Positions 34,695 through 42,624 of a stretch of 64,000 nt of DNA are shown one piece after another (within the stretch, counting starts at the first letter, position 1; each line of letters starts with the position of its first letter). A program made the position numbers and the translations under genes. Below the pieces are notes generated by a model. The model searched no databases, was not told where the DNA came from, and saw only the letters and a program-made list of their open reading frames with translations. The stretch is from Ramlibacter albus (GTDB lineage Bacteria; Pseudomonadota; Gammaproteobacteria; Burkholderiales; Burkholderiaceae_C): NCBI RefSeq assembly GCF_014297445.1, contig NZ_JACORU010000004.1:62001-126000 (forward strand). Direction: 5' to 3'.

Positions 34695-36736
34695 GCGGGC
34701 TCCAGCAGGCCCTTCTTCTCCAGCAGCGGCTCGATCTTCGGCGGGCGGCCGCGGAAGGTCTCGAACGCCTGCGCGGGCTCGATGCTGTTGCCGGCGGAAT
34801 AGATGTAGCGCTTCAGCCGCGCCGCGACCTCCGGTGCGAAGGGGCTGCCCGCTTCCTTGAACGCGTCGAACGCGTCCGCATCCAGCACTTCGGCCCACAG
34901 GTACACGTAGTAGCCCGCGGCATAGCTGTCGCCGGAGAACAGGTGCTGGAAGTGCGGCAGCCGGTGCATGATGTGCACCGCCTCGGGCAGGCCGCGCTCG
35001 CGCAGCACCTGTGCTTCGAAAGCCACCCAGTCGGCGACGCTCGAAGGGTTCGGGTGCGAATGCGCCGCCATGTCGACGATGGCGCTCGCCGTGTAGCGCA
35101 CGGTGTCGTAGCCCTGGCCGAAACGGCGCGCCTTCTGCAGCCGCTCGATCAGCGCATCGGGGATCGGCTGGCCCGTCTCCACATGGCGCGCGTGCTGGCG
35201 CAGCACCTCCGGCTCGGACATCCAGTGCTCGAACAGCTGCGAGGGAAGCTCCACGTAGTCCTGCAGCACCGAAGTGCCCGAGAGCTTGTAGTAGGTGACG
35301 TTGGACAGCAGCCCGTGCAGCCCGTGGCCGAACTCGTGGAACAGCGTGCGCACGTCGTCGAACGAGAGCAGCGTATTGGCCGACTTCGCGAAGTTGTTGT
35401 TGTTCAGGATGATCGGCCGCACCGTCTCGCCGTTGCGCGCCTGCCAGCGCAGCCCACTCATCCACGCGCCGCTGCGCTTGGTGGGGCGCATGTAGTTGTC
35501 CTGCACGAACAGGCCCACGGGCTGGCCGTCGGCGTCGTGCACTTCGTACGTCTTCACATCCGGGTGGTAGGACGCGAGGTCGGGGCGGGGCGTGAAGCGG
35601 ATGCCGAAGAGGCGGCCCGCGCAGTCGAAGGCGGCCTGCACCATCGCGTCGAGCGGGAAATAGGGCTTCACCTCGGCGTCGTCCACCGCGTATTCGCGCT
35701 GGCGCACCTTCTCGGCCCAGTAGCGCCAGTCCCACGCCTCGAGCTTCGACGTGTCGCCGTCGGTGCGCATCGCGGCGACAAGCTGGGCACGCTCGCGCTC
35801 CACGGCCTTCTTCGCGCGCTCCCACACGTTATCCAGAAGCTCGTCGACGGCAGAAGGTTTCGCCGCCATGCGGTCGACCAAGGCGTAGTCGGCGAAGGTG
35901 GCGTAGCCGTGCAAGCGGGCCTGCTCTTCGCGCAGCTTCATGATCTCGGCGATGATCGGCCGGTTGTCGTGCTCGCCTGCGTGTTCGCCGCGCGAAACCC
36001 AGGCCTTGAAAGCCGTCTCGCGCAGGTCGCGACGCTCGCTGAAGGTCAGGAAGGGCAGGATCGACGAGCGCGAGAGGGCAATGACATAGCCGTCCTCCAC
36101 GCCGCGTTCTTTCGCCGCCGCGCGAGCCGCTTCACGCACGAAGTCGGGCAGCCCCGCAAGCTCCGCCTCGTCCCTCAGCACGAGCTTCCAGTCCGTCTCG
36201 TCGTGCAGCACGTTCTGGCCGAAGGCGGTGGTGAGTTCGGCCAGGCGCTGCATCACTTGCGCGTAGCGCCCCTGCTTGTCGGCAGGCAGGCGCGCACCCG
36301 CGCGGACGAAGTCGAGGTGCACACGTTCCAGCAGGCGCTGCTGCTCGGTGGTGAGGCCGAGCGTGGCGCGCTTCTCGTACAGGCCGTCGATGCGCGCGAA
36401 CAGCGCCTTGTGCATGTAGACGCTGCTTTCGTGCGCCGACAACGGCACAGCCACCTTGCGCTGCACGGCCTGCAGCTCGGGCGAGGTGTGCGACGAGCAG
36501 AGGTTCTCGAACAGCATGCGCACGCGCCCGAGCCGGTCGCCCGCGCGGTCGAACGCGGCGAGCGTGTTGTCGAAGGTGGCCGGCTGCGGGTTCGACGCGA
36601 TCGCATCGAGCTCCCCGCGGTGTTCGGCCATCGCGGCCTCGAGCGCGGGCTCGAAAAGTTCAGGCTTCACCTCGCCGAACGGCGGCAGGCCGTAGGGCGC
36701 GGTCCAGGGCTGCAGGAGGGGGTTGGTCGCGGGCAT
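34691..36736 (-). CDS. M3-family oligopeptidase (PrlC/OpdA-Dcp type)
   Basis: This 681-residue zinc peptidase has the HExxH motif in RTLFHEFGHGLHGLLS and a downstream Glu in LSGTSVLQDYVELPSQ. Length and motifs fit oligopeptidase A or dipeptidyl carboxypeptidase, which finish cytoplasmic peptide breakdown. A GTG five codons upstream (36751) is an alternative start; neither has a clear ribosome-binding site. Four-base overlap couples it to the serine hydrolase. Confidence 0.93.
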   Translation of the reverse strand: MPATNPLLQPWTAPYGLPPFGEVKPELFEPALEAAMAEHRGELDAIASNPQPATFDNTLAAFDRAGDRLGRVRMLFENLCSSHTSPELQAVQRKVAVPLSAHESSVYMHKALFARIDGLYEKRATLGLTTEQQRLLERVHLDFVRAGARLPADKQGRYAQVMQRLAELTTAFGQNVLHDETDWKLVLRDEAELAGLPDFVREAARAAAKERGVEDGYVIALSRSSILPFLTFSERRDLRETAFKAWVSRGEHAGEHDNRPIIAEIMKLREEQARLHGYATFADYALVDRMAAKPSAVDELLDNVWERAKKAVERERAQLVAAMRTDGDTSKLEAWDWRYWAEKVRQREYAVDDAEVKPYFPLDAMVQAAFDCAGRLFGIRFTPRPDLASYHPDVKTYEVHDADGQPVGLFVQDNYMRPTKRSGAWMSGLRWQARNGETVRPIILNNNNFAKSANTLLSFDDVRTLFHEFGHGLHGLLSNVTYYKLSGTSVLQDYVELPSQLFEHWMSEPEVLRQHARHVETGQPIPDALIERLQKARRFGQGYDTVRYTASAIVDMAAHSHPNPSSVADWVAFEAQVLRERGLPEAVHIMHRLPHFQHLFSGDSYAAGYYVYLWAEVLDADAFDAFKEAGSPFAPEVAARLKRYIYSAGNSIEPAQAFETFRGRPPKIEPLLEKKGLLEPA

Positions 36737-36769
36737 GGCGAATGTTCGCACAAGCGGCGGCCAGGAGTT

Positions 36770-37483
36770 TCACGCCGGCGGCAGCAGCCTGCGCAGCGCC
36801 TCGAAGAAGAGGTCGGACTGCATGCGCTCGCCCTGGATCTGCCGGGCGGTGCGGCGCGCGAGGTCCAGGTCCCGGATCGGCGTGAGGGGCAGCCCGCTCG
36901 CGCGCGCCAGCATCTCGTGCTGCGCCGCGCGTTCGAGGTAATAGAGGTCGTCGTAGGCGTGGGCGATGGTGGCGCCCGCCACGACGACGCCATGGTTGCC
37001 GAGGAACGCGATGTCCTTGCGCCCCATCGCGCGGGCGATGCGCTCGCCTTCGGCCATGTCCAGCGCGAGCCCGTTGTACTCCCGGTCGACGACGATGCGG
37101 TCCAGGTAGCGCAGGCCGTTCTGGCTCAGGAGCGGGTCGATCGCGCCGGCTTGCGTGAGCGTGAACGCGGTCGCATGGGGCATGTGCGTGTGCATGACCA
37201 CCGCATGCCCCGTGACGCGGTGCACCGCGGCGTGGATGAACAGGGCCGTCGGTTCGACCGGGTGCGGGCCGTCGAGTACCTTGCCGGCCTCGTCGACCAG
37301 CAGGATGTCGCGTGCCTGCAGCTCGCTCCAGTGCAGGCCGCGGGGATTCAGCAGGAAGCGGTTCGGGCCGCAAGCCACGCTGAAGTGGTTGCACACGCCT
37401 TCGGCCAGGCCGTGCATCGAGGCGGCGCGCAGGGCGAGCGCGAGGTCCTCGCGCAAGGTGGACAGTGGAACTTCTTGGGTCAT
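36770..37483 (-). CDS. Class II aldolase/adducin family protein
   Basis: This 237-residue protein of the fuculose-phosphate aldolase family has zinc His residues in VMHTHMPHATAF and a third near FLGNHGVVVAG, plus the N-terminal NHFSVACGPNRFLLNPRG pattern. Family members split or decarboxylate sugar phosphates and hydroxy acids; the substrate is uncertain. The ATG at 37483 is preferred because the longer frame enters the promoter region of the divergent small gene. The M3 peptidase follows after 33 bases. Confidence 0.88.
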   Translation of the reverse strand: MTQEVPLSTLREDLALALRAASMHGLAEGVCNHFSVACGPNRFLLNPRGLHWSELQARDILLVDEAGKVLDGPHPVEPTALFIHAAVHRVTGHAVVMHTHMPHATAFTLTQAGAIDPLLSQNGLRYLDRIVVDREYNGLALDMAEGERIARAMGRKDIAFLGNHGVVVAGATIAHAYDDLYYLERAAQHEMLARASGLPLTPIRDLDLARRTARQIQGERMQSDLFFEALRRLLPPA

Positions 37484-37621
37484 CCCGCGATTAGGGCGGA
37501 ATCCTGCGCGCTCGGCAAGGCCGGGCAGGACTGGTCCCACCTGCCGGGCAGCCGGGGTCCGATACCCCTGCCGAACCGTGCGCGCAGACTGGTGGCAACC
37601 AACCAGAACGGAGATTTCTTC

Positions 37622-37801
37622 ATGACCCGAACCACAACCGCCATCCTCGTCGCCGCCACGTTCGCCTTCGCCGGCGCAGCCGCCCAGGCACAGACCTGGG
37701 ACTCGCCCCAGGCCGCGGGCGAAATGAGCACGATGACCAACGGCGCCCCGAACGTGAGCACCGACAACCCCAACGTCCCCATGCCGCAGAACTACGTCTA
37801 G
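37622..37801 (+). CDS. Small exported protein with GEMSTMTNGAPNV motif
   Basis: This 59-residue protein has a signal peptide (AILVAATFAFAGAAAQAQ) and a mature part of about 35 residues holding AAGEMSTMTNGAPNVSTDN. ACGGAGA precedes the ATG. The motif recurs in the next reading frame. The TAG stop overlaps the GTG start of that frame by one base. No family is recognised; it is probably a small periplasmic or secreted peptide. Confidence 0.6.
   Translation: MTRTTTAILVAATFAFAGAAAQAQTWDSPQAAGEMSTMTNGAPNVSTDNPNVPMPQNYV
37718..37755 (+). repeat. First copy of a 38-bp direct repeat
   Basis: This stretch encodes GEMSTMTNGAPN and matches the copy at 37945-37982 in 36 of 38 bases. The two copies lie in different small reading frames, in the same coding phase relative to the motif. 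Confidence 0.85.
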
Positions 37802-37998
37802 TGACGCCGGCGATACCGCTGACGTCCGTGATGGGCGCCGGCCCGGCGGTCGTCTACAGCTACGACTACCTCATCGTCCCGTCGTACGTGCACACGCCTG
37901 AAAAGAGCGGCGCCAGCGAGACCAGCAACGTGCCGCTTCGCGCCGGCGAGATGAGCACGATGACCAACGGCGCGCCGAACGTCGAGACGCTGAACTAG
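37801..37998 (+). CDS. Second small protein sharing the GEMSTMTNGAPNV motif
   Basis: This 65-residue GTG-started frame overlaps the preceding stop as TAGTG. It has no signal peptide, but its C-terminus RAGEMSTMTNGAPNVETLN repeats the motif of the upstream protein. It may be a coupled second protein, or the remains of one longer protein split by a frameshift. The protein-level conservation of the motif favours real coding in this frame at least at its 3' end. Confidence 0.45.
   Translation: MTPAIPLTSVMGAGPAVVYSYDYLIVPSYVHTPEKSGASETSNVPLRAGEMSTMTNGAPNVETLN
37945..37982 (+). repeat. Second copy of the 38-bp direct repeat
   Basis: It matches 37718-37755 with two substitutions, one silent (GAA/GAG) and one third-position change (GCC/GCG), a pattern expected under selection on the protein. 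Confidence 0.85.
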
Positions 37999-38032
37999 CT
38001 GGCCGCAGCGGCCGCCGGCCGAAAATAGGGAC

Positions 38033-38398
38033 ATGAAGCCACGTGTCTCTTCCGGCGGTCTCGTCTATTCCACCGAAGGCGGGCGGATGTGTCCTGCCTG
38101 CCGCAAGCCTGTCGCGCAATGCGTGTGCCGGACGGCGGCGAAGGCTGCGCCTGCTTCCGACGGCATCGTTCGCGTGGCCTGCGAAAAGAAGGGCCGGGGC
38201 GGCAAGGCCGTGACCGTGGTTCGCGGCCTTTCATTGGACGAAGACGCACTGGAGAAGCTGGGCAAGGCACTGAAAGCCGCATGCGGCTCCGGCGGGACGG
38301 TGAAGGACGGCGCGATCGAGGTCCAGGGCGACCACCGCGCCAGGGTGATCGCACTGCTCGCGGCCCAAGGCCACAAGGTCAAGAGCGTCGGCGGCTGA
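38033..38398 (+). CDS. yciH: SUI1/YciH-family translation initiation factor-like protein
   Basis: This 121-residue protein has a short N-terminal Cys motif (CPACRKPVAQCVC, two CxxC-like pairs that could bind zinc). A SUI1/eIF1-like domain follows (RVACEKKGRGGKAVTVVRGL, LKAACGSGGTVKDGAIEVQGDH). Bacterial YciH can influence start-site fidelity on the 30S subunit. It stands alone between small genes. Confidence 0.92.
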   Translation: MKPRVSSGGLVYSTEGGRMCPACRKPVAQCVCRTAAKAAPASDGIVRVACEKKGRGGKAVTVVRGLSLDEDALEKLGKALKAACGSGGTVKDGAIEVQGDHRARVIALLAAQGHKVKSVGG

Positions 38399-38404
38399 CC
38401 GCGC

Positions 38405-38749
38405 TCAGGCTTTGTGCGCCAGCACGTCGAGGCACTTCGCTTCGAGCTGCAGGATGGCGGCCATGTGCGCCTCGAGCCAGTCGAGCCGCTGGGAATCGGC
38501 GCGCTCGGCGTGCATCAGCTTCTCGAGCAACTCCACGTGCGAGACGTGGAAGCGCGCCCATGCCGGCGCCAGGTGCGGAAGGATCCCGCCGAGCACTTGC
38601 ATCTCGCCCAGGATCGGGTCGATCTCGCGCAGGCGGGCGGCCAGCGGCCATTCCTCGACCCGCGCGCAGACGTGGTTTTCGTAATCGCCGACGAATCCCA
38701 GCAACTGGAATGCGACGGCGTCTTGCTCGCGTTCGGCGTTGACGGACAT
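38405..38749 (-). CDS. Hypothetical helical protein
   Basis: This 114-residue protein is predicted to be almost all helix and contains several His and Glu residues (FVGDYENHVCARVEEWP, LAPAWARFHVSHVELLEKLM). GAGGGA precedes the ATG at 38749. It follows a 79-residue helical protein by nine bases, forming a two-gene unit. No family is recognised; a metal-binding helical bundle is a possibility from the residue pattern only. Confidence 0.65.
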   Translation of the reverse strand: MSVNAEREQDAVAFQLLGFVGDYENHVCARVEEWPLAARLREIDPILGEMQVLGGILPHLAPAWARFHVSHVELLEKLMHAERADSQRLDWLEAHMAAILQLEAKCLDVLAHKA

Positions 38750-38758
38750 GGCGGTCCC

Positions 38759-38998
38759 TCAGGTGGAAGGTTGGGCACGCATGAACGTAGCCATGTCGCC
38801 GAGGGCGAGGTCGAACAGCGCGGTGGCTGCTGCGCGCAGCCGCGCGGCTTCGACGACGGCTTGCGCCGTGGCGGCCGGGCACAGGCCGGACTGGAAACCG
38901 ACGTGCGAGGTGAAGACGGCGCGTTCGGCGTCGGCGGCGGCGGCAAGAGCCGCGCGCCATTGCTGCATGGTTGCAGCGATCCTGGGGGTTGGGGCCAT
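38759..38998 (-). CDS. Small helical hypothetical protein
   Basis: This 79-residue Ala-rich protein (MQQWRAALAAAADAERAVFT, VVEAARLRAAATALFDLALG) is probably a helical hairpin. CAGGAGTG precedes the ATG at 38998, which decides the start against longer in-frame extensions into the cyclophilin gene. It pairs with the downstream 114-residue protein. Function unknown. Confidence 0.6.
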   Translation of the reverse strand: MAPTPRIAATMQQWRAALAAAADAERAVFTSHVGFQSGLCPAATAQAVVEAARLRAAATALFDLALGDMATFMRAQPST

Positions 38999-39111
38999 GG
39001 GCACTCCTGGGCGAAGTGCGATGGCAGAAAACTCGGGACGCTCTTGCGAGTAAGGCCCAGGGCACGAGGAGGGCCGGTGTCGAACCAGCCCATCATACGC
39101 CGATCCGCCGT

Positions 39112-39987
39112 TCAGTAGCCCGCTGTCTGGGCAACGCCCAGCCAGGTGTCGATCGAGCCGACGTTGACCAGGTTGGGCGTGATCGAAAGCAGCAGCACCC
39201 AGACCTGCCCGTCCTTCGTGGCGACATACGCGTTGGTGCCGGCGTAGTAACGGAAGACGTAGCCCAGCGCCTGGCCCGTCGTTGCCTTCTGCGGCGCGAG
39301 GAACTGCGGGAAAGCCGCTTCCAGGTAGTTGAAGATGCGGTCGCTGGAGGTTGCGCTGGACAGCTCGGTCACCTCGGTGACGCGCACCGCGTTGGAGCGC
39401 AGCACGGGCGTGCCCGGCTGCCAGTTGGCGACGGGCAGCTCGGTGAACACGTTCTGCAGGTTGACGCGCGGCAGCGCCGCGATGCTGTCCGCCACGGCGA
39501 GGCCGGGCGTGGTGACGCGCGCGAAGACGGTGAAGCCGCCGTTCTGGTTGTCCAGGTTCGCGGCGTTGTTGCCCATGTTGATGAACCACTGGCTGGTGGC
39601 GCTGTTCGGGTCCCCGCTGTTCTTGGCCATCGCGACCGTGCCGCGGACGTTCGAGCGCGTGGCGCTGAACTCGTTGACGATCGCGCCGCGCGACGGCACG
39701 GTCGTGCAGCAGCCCGCCTCGGTCCAGCGGAAGCCGCCGCCCTGGATGACGAAGGGTGTCGTGCCGTTGTAGGCGCTGCGGTGCACGAGCGAGTCCGTGT
39801 AGTCGCCGCCGCGCACGTAGGCGAGGAAGTTGGCGACCGTGACGGGCGCGCCGGAGAGCATCTGCATGTCGATGGGGCCTTGCGTGGTGTGCAGGCGGAC
39901 CAGCGATGTCTGGGCGTGCAGGGCGCCGGCAAAGAGCAACAGGGCCGTGCAGGCCACGCGGGCGAGGAGGCGGGTGAAGGTCTTCAT
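39112..39987 (-). CDS. Periplasmic cyclophilin-type peptidyl-prolyl isomerase
   Basis: This 291-residue protein has a signal peptide (LLARVACTALLLFAGALHAQ). A cyclophilin-like domain (about 28-190) shows HRSAYNGTTPFVIQGGGF, AMAKNSGDPNSATSQWFINM and FTVFARVTTPG. A C-terminal extension of about 85 residues (IFNYLEAAFPQFLAPQ, AYVATKDGQVWVL) resembles repeats found beside exported proteins in Burkholderiales. It should speed proline isomerisation in exported proteins. Confidence 0.9.
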   Translation of the reverse strand: MKTFTRLLARVACTALLLFAGALHAQTSLVRLHTTQGPIDMQMLSGAPVTVANFLAYVRGGDYTDSLVHRSAYNGTTPFVIQGGGFRWTEAGCCTTVPSRGAIVNEFSATRSNVRGTVAMAKNSGDPNSATSQWFINMGNNAANLDNQNGGFTVFARVTTPGLAVADSIAALPRVNLQNVFTELPVANWQPGTPVLRSNAVRVTEVTELSSATSSDRIFNYLEAAFPQFLAPQKATTGQALGYVFRYYAGTNAYVATKDGQVWVLLLSITPNLVNVGSIDTWLGVAQTAGY

Positions 39988-40064
39988 GGGGCGGCATTCT
40001 GCCTTGCCGGCTCGCGGCCGGGCACGGACGGGCGCAGAATCAGCGCTCCCACCGCGGAGGTCCC

Positions 40065-40880
40065 ATGGCATCCAGCTCCGACAGCGCCTTCACCGGCTCC
40101 GTGCCCCAGTCGTACGAGCGCTACATGGTGCCGCTCATCTTCGAGCCCTACGCGGTGGACCTTGCGAAGCGCGTCGCGCAGGCCGCACCGAAGCGTGTGC
40201 TGGAGCTGGCCGCCGGCACGGGCGTGGTCACGCGCAACCTCGCGGTGATGCTCGATGCGTCGGCCGGCATCGTGGCGACGGACCTCAACCCTGCGATGAT
40301 CGACGAGGCGCAACGCACGGGCACCGCGCGGCCGGTGGAATGGCGCGCGGCCGACGCCATGCAGCTGCCCTTCGAGAACGGCTCGTTCGATGCCGTCGTT
40401 TGCCAGTTCGGCGTGATGTTCTTCCCGGACAAGGCGAAGGCTTATGCCGAAGCCCGGCGCGTGCTGCGGCCGGGTGGCCTGTTCGCGTTCAATGCATGGT
40501 GTGCCATCGACCGCAACGAGTTCGCCGATGCCGTGACCGATGCGCTCGCCACCGTGTTCCCCGACGACCCGCCGCGATTCATGGCGCGCACGCCGCATGG
40601 GTATCACGATGCGGCCGTGATCGCGCAGGACCTTGAGGCAGGCGGCTTCACGAGCCCGCCGCGGATCGAGAAGCTGGCGTTCACCAGCCGTGCGGTGGGG
40701 CCGCACATCCCTGCGATTGCGTATTGCCATGGCACGCTGCTGCGCACGGAGATCCTGGCGCGCGACCCGGATGGGTTGGAGCATGCGACGCAGGCTTGCA
40801 CGGAGGAAGTGGCGCGGCGGTTTGGGGAGGGGGCGGTGGAAAGCCGGATCGAAGCGCTGGTGGTGACTGTGCGAGCGTAG
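40065..40880 (+). CDS. Class I SAM-dependent methyltransferase
   Basis: This 271-residue protein shows motif I VLELAAGTGVVTRNLA, the acidic residue in VATDLNPAMIDEA, RAADAMQLPFENGSFDAVVC and the post-motif LRPGGLFAFNAW. The type resembles UbiE-like or methyltransferase_11 enzymes on small molecules. The substrate is unknown. It is the last gene before the accessory patch. Confidence 0.9.
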   Translation: MASSSDSAFTGSVPQSYERYMVPLIFEPYAVDLAKRVAQAAPKRVLELAAGTGVVTRNLAVMLDASAGIVATDLNPAMIDEAQRTGTARPVEWRAADAMQLPFENGSFDAVVCQFGVMFFPDKAKAYAEARRVLRPGGLFAFNAWCAIDRNEFADAVTDALATVFPDDPPRFMARTPHGYHDAAVIAQDLEAGGFTSPPRIEKLAFTSRAVGPHIPAIAYCHGTLLRTEILARDPDGLEHATQACTEEVARRFGEGAVESRIEALVVTVRA

Positions 40881-40908
40881 AGCTTGCCAATCCGAGGTGT
40901 TTCGGCGA

Positions 40909-40934
40909 TATTCGCAATTCGCGAATAGCGAATA
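40909..40934. promoter_or_regulatory. 26-bp near-perfect palindrome before the winged-helix gene
   Basis: The outer arms TATTCGC (40909-40915) and GCGAATA (40928-40934) flank an inner perfect 10-mer ATTCGCGAAT (40917-40926). Only one symmetric pair (40916/40927) fails to match. The regulator ATG is two bases beyond it. The size and position fit an autoregulatory operator at the core promoter. Confidence 0.7.
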
Positions 40935-40936
40935 CG

Positions 40937-41485
40937 ATGCCCAGGATGGACCTCAAACCGCAGGACTTGCTCGTGCTGCTCAAGGTGGCAGCACATCCGC
41001 CGCAACGCTGGACCTACGCGGCGCTGGGTGAAGCCTTGGCGATGAGCGCGTCGGAGACCCACGCGAGCGTGAAGCGGGCCGTAGCCTCGGGGCTGGCGGT
41101 CGCGCCGGGACGCGGGGAGTGGTCTCCGGTACGGCCCAACCTGCTCGAATTCATCATTCACGGTGTGCGCTACATCTGGCCCGCAGCACAAGGTCCGGTC
41201 AAGCGCGGTGTCCCGACGTCGTTCGGTGTCGAGCCCCTGGCAGCCAAGCTCGCGGCAGCCCCGGGCGAGGCGCCGGTGTGGGCACATCCGGCAGGGCGAG
41301 CAAAGGGACCGACGTTGTCGCCTCTCTACCGCACGGCACCGGACGCCGCCCTGGCAGACCCGGCTCTCCATCGCCTGCTTGCGTTGATCGATGCATTGCG
41401 CACCGGGCGCGCGCGCGAGCGCACTCTGGCCTCCAAACTGCTGGAAGCGGAGTTGACGCAGTTCGGTGCGCCAATTGCGACTTGA
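40937..41485 (+). CDS. Winged-helix DNA-binding protein of a two-gene cassette
   Basis: This 182-residue protein has an N-terminal winged helix (about 5-65: LKPQDLLVLLKVAAHPPQRW, YAALGEALAMSASETHASVK). A C-terminal part of about 110 residues carries FGVEPLAAKL and SPLYRTAPDAALADPALHRL and an Arg-rich helix. A second ATG lies three codons in (40946). The palindrome directly before the start suggests self-repression. The partner gene starts nine bases later. I recognise the HTH but not the family role; an antitoxin-like or cassette regulator is an inference. Confidence 0.75.
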   Translation: MPRMDLKPQDLLVLLKVAAHPPQRWTYAALGEALAMSASETHASVKRAVASGLAVAPGRGEWSPVRPNLLEFIIHGVRYIWPAAQGPVKRGVPTSFGVEPLAAKLAAAPGEAPVWAHPAGRAKGPTLSPLYRTAPDAALADPALHRLLALIDALRTGRARERTLASKLLEAELTQFGAPIAT

Positions 41486-41494
41486 CCTATCGGA

Positions 41495-42031
41495 ATGTCG
41501 AACATGATCGGCAACGACTCGCCACTCGTCCGTCTGCCGAGCCGCACCGGCGCCCGCCAAAAACTGTTTGTCGATGGAATCCGCCACGCAGCGGAGATCG
41601 CGGACGTCGCGTACCACCGTCTTGCTGGCTTGTTAACCACGCTTGCAACGCAACCAGAAGCAGAAAGCACAGAGGGGAATCATAGCTACACCGAGGAGGT
41701 CTACCCGCAGATTGATGTCGATGCGTACTCCCAGAAAGTGGACGTGATGGTCGGCGAAGCGCGCGTGCTCGTGTCGCGGTACGCCCGTCAAGGCGATCCG
41801 GAGTCGATCATCCGTGTGCTCAACACGTACTTGTACAAGGTCTACAAAATCAAGTACGACCAGTCGCCTGAGGCGCGCAGCCTGGCGGCGATGTGGATCA
41901 GGAAGGCCTGGCAGCAGTCCGACCCGGAAACGGTCGAGAGGTACAGGCGGATTGCATACAGCTATCGCGCGAAGGCGGAGGAGATGGGGTGGACCAGAGA
42001 TCCGGATGCAAACACAATGAGAAAATCATGA
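41495..42031 (+). CDS. Hypothetical protein, second gene of the winged-helix cassette
   Basis: This 178-residue protein has an N-terminal segment (LPSRTGARQKLFVDGIRHAA, EIADVAYHRLAG) and a helical C-terminal half rich in Tyr, Arg and Lys (VLVSRYARQGDPESIIRVLN, YRRIAYSYRAKAEEMGW). The base composition is visibly less GC-rich than in flanking genes. It follows the winged-helix gene closely and its stop overlaps the start of the Rhs remnant by four bases. No function can be assigned; partner or effector of the regulator is inferred from position. Confidence 0.6.
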   Translation: MSNMIGNDSPLVRLPSRTGARQKLFVDGIRHAAEIADVAYHRLAGLLTTLATQPEAESTEGNHSYTEEVYPQIDVDAYSQKVDVMVGEARVLVSRYARQGDPESIIRVLNTYLYKVYKIKYDQSPEARSLAAMWIRKAWQQSDPETVERYRRIAYSYRAKAEEMGWTRDPDANTMRKS

Positions 42032-42156
42032 ACAGAAGCAAAGCCTGGGTGCTCATCATGGCGCTCGTCTTCACGTCGGCGGCCATCGCCCGTGAGTATT
42101 CGGCGGCGGTCGGCAGGTATATTGAACCTGACCCGATGGTGCGGTCGATCCGCTAG
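42028..42156 (+). pseudogene. Rhs core remnant with signal peptide
   Basis: The 42-codon frame has a signal peptide (KAWVLIMALVFTSAAIA) followed directly by REYSAAVGRYIEPDPM, the terminal Rhs core motif. It then runs out of frame and stops. Two codons of sequence later, in another frame, the Rhs junction motif VDPLGLD appears, so the piece that normally links the two motifs (about 20-30 residues) has been deleted with a frameshift. Short secreted Rhs-like proteins with this order exist in proteobacteria. Confidence 0.7.
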
Positions 42157-42173
42157 GCCTCGACTTCATCGTC

Positions 42174-42614
42174 GTGACCGGCGGTTCGAAAGAAAGGGCG
42201 AATCCATTCGGGCACACGGCTATTGGTGTCACCGGCAGTGGCATCTTCAGCTACGGCAACGACACTCCATTGGGGAGTGCGCCGTCGACGTACATCACAG
42301 ATCAGGCGCTGCACCGCGACCAGACTGTCACGATCATTCCGAGAACACCAGAACAGGACCAGGCGGCTCTCCTCAATCTTGCAGGGAACAGCTGCAGGAA
42401 CTGCGTGGGGCCCTTCGACAACTGCGCAGTGCGTACTGACACTGCGCTGCGCGCAGGTGGCGTCAGCACAGGCATGTGGCCGCTGCCCGGCGGCGTGGCG
42501 CGCGACGCAATGCAGGCGCCGGGCGCGACAACGTACTACATTCCGAAAGGTACAAGCCTTCCTGCGGCCCTCGTCGAAGCCCTGAGAAACTTCAATCCCC
42601 CTAACGTGCCATGA
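42174..42614 (+). CDS. Rhs-associated C-terminal toxin-like domain, detached
   Basis: This 146-residue GTG frame (the open frame continues upstream through DPLGLDFIV) follows the Rhs junction motif. It contains PFGHTAIGVTGSGIFSYGN, then CRNCVGPFDNCAVRTDTAL and a Pro/Gly-rich end. A His in the HTAIG strand and a later Asn-Cys motif suggest a permuted papain-like (NlpC/P60 or LRAT-type) hydrolase, an inference from motif order. No ribosome-binding site is seen, so it is probably silent in this form. A possible immunity gene follows after ten bases. Confidence 0.6.
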   Translation: MTGGSKERANPFGHTAIGVTGSGIFSYGNDTPLGSAPSTYITDQALHRDQTVTIIPRTPEQDQAALLNLAGNSCRNCVGPFDNCAVRTDTALRAGGVSTGMWPLPGGVARDAMQAPGATTYYIPKGTSLPAALVEALRNFNPPNVP

Positions 42615-42624
42615 GTTCGCAACG

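Noticed and set aside
37622-37998. Treating the two small frames as one gene with a programmed frameshift
   Set aside because: No slippery sequence or stimulatory structure is evident at the TAGTG junction; coupling or a plain mutation is simpler.
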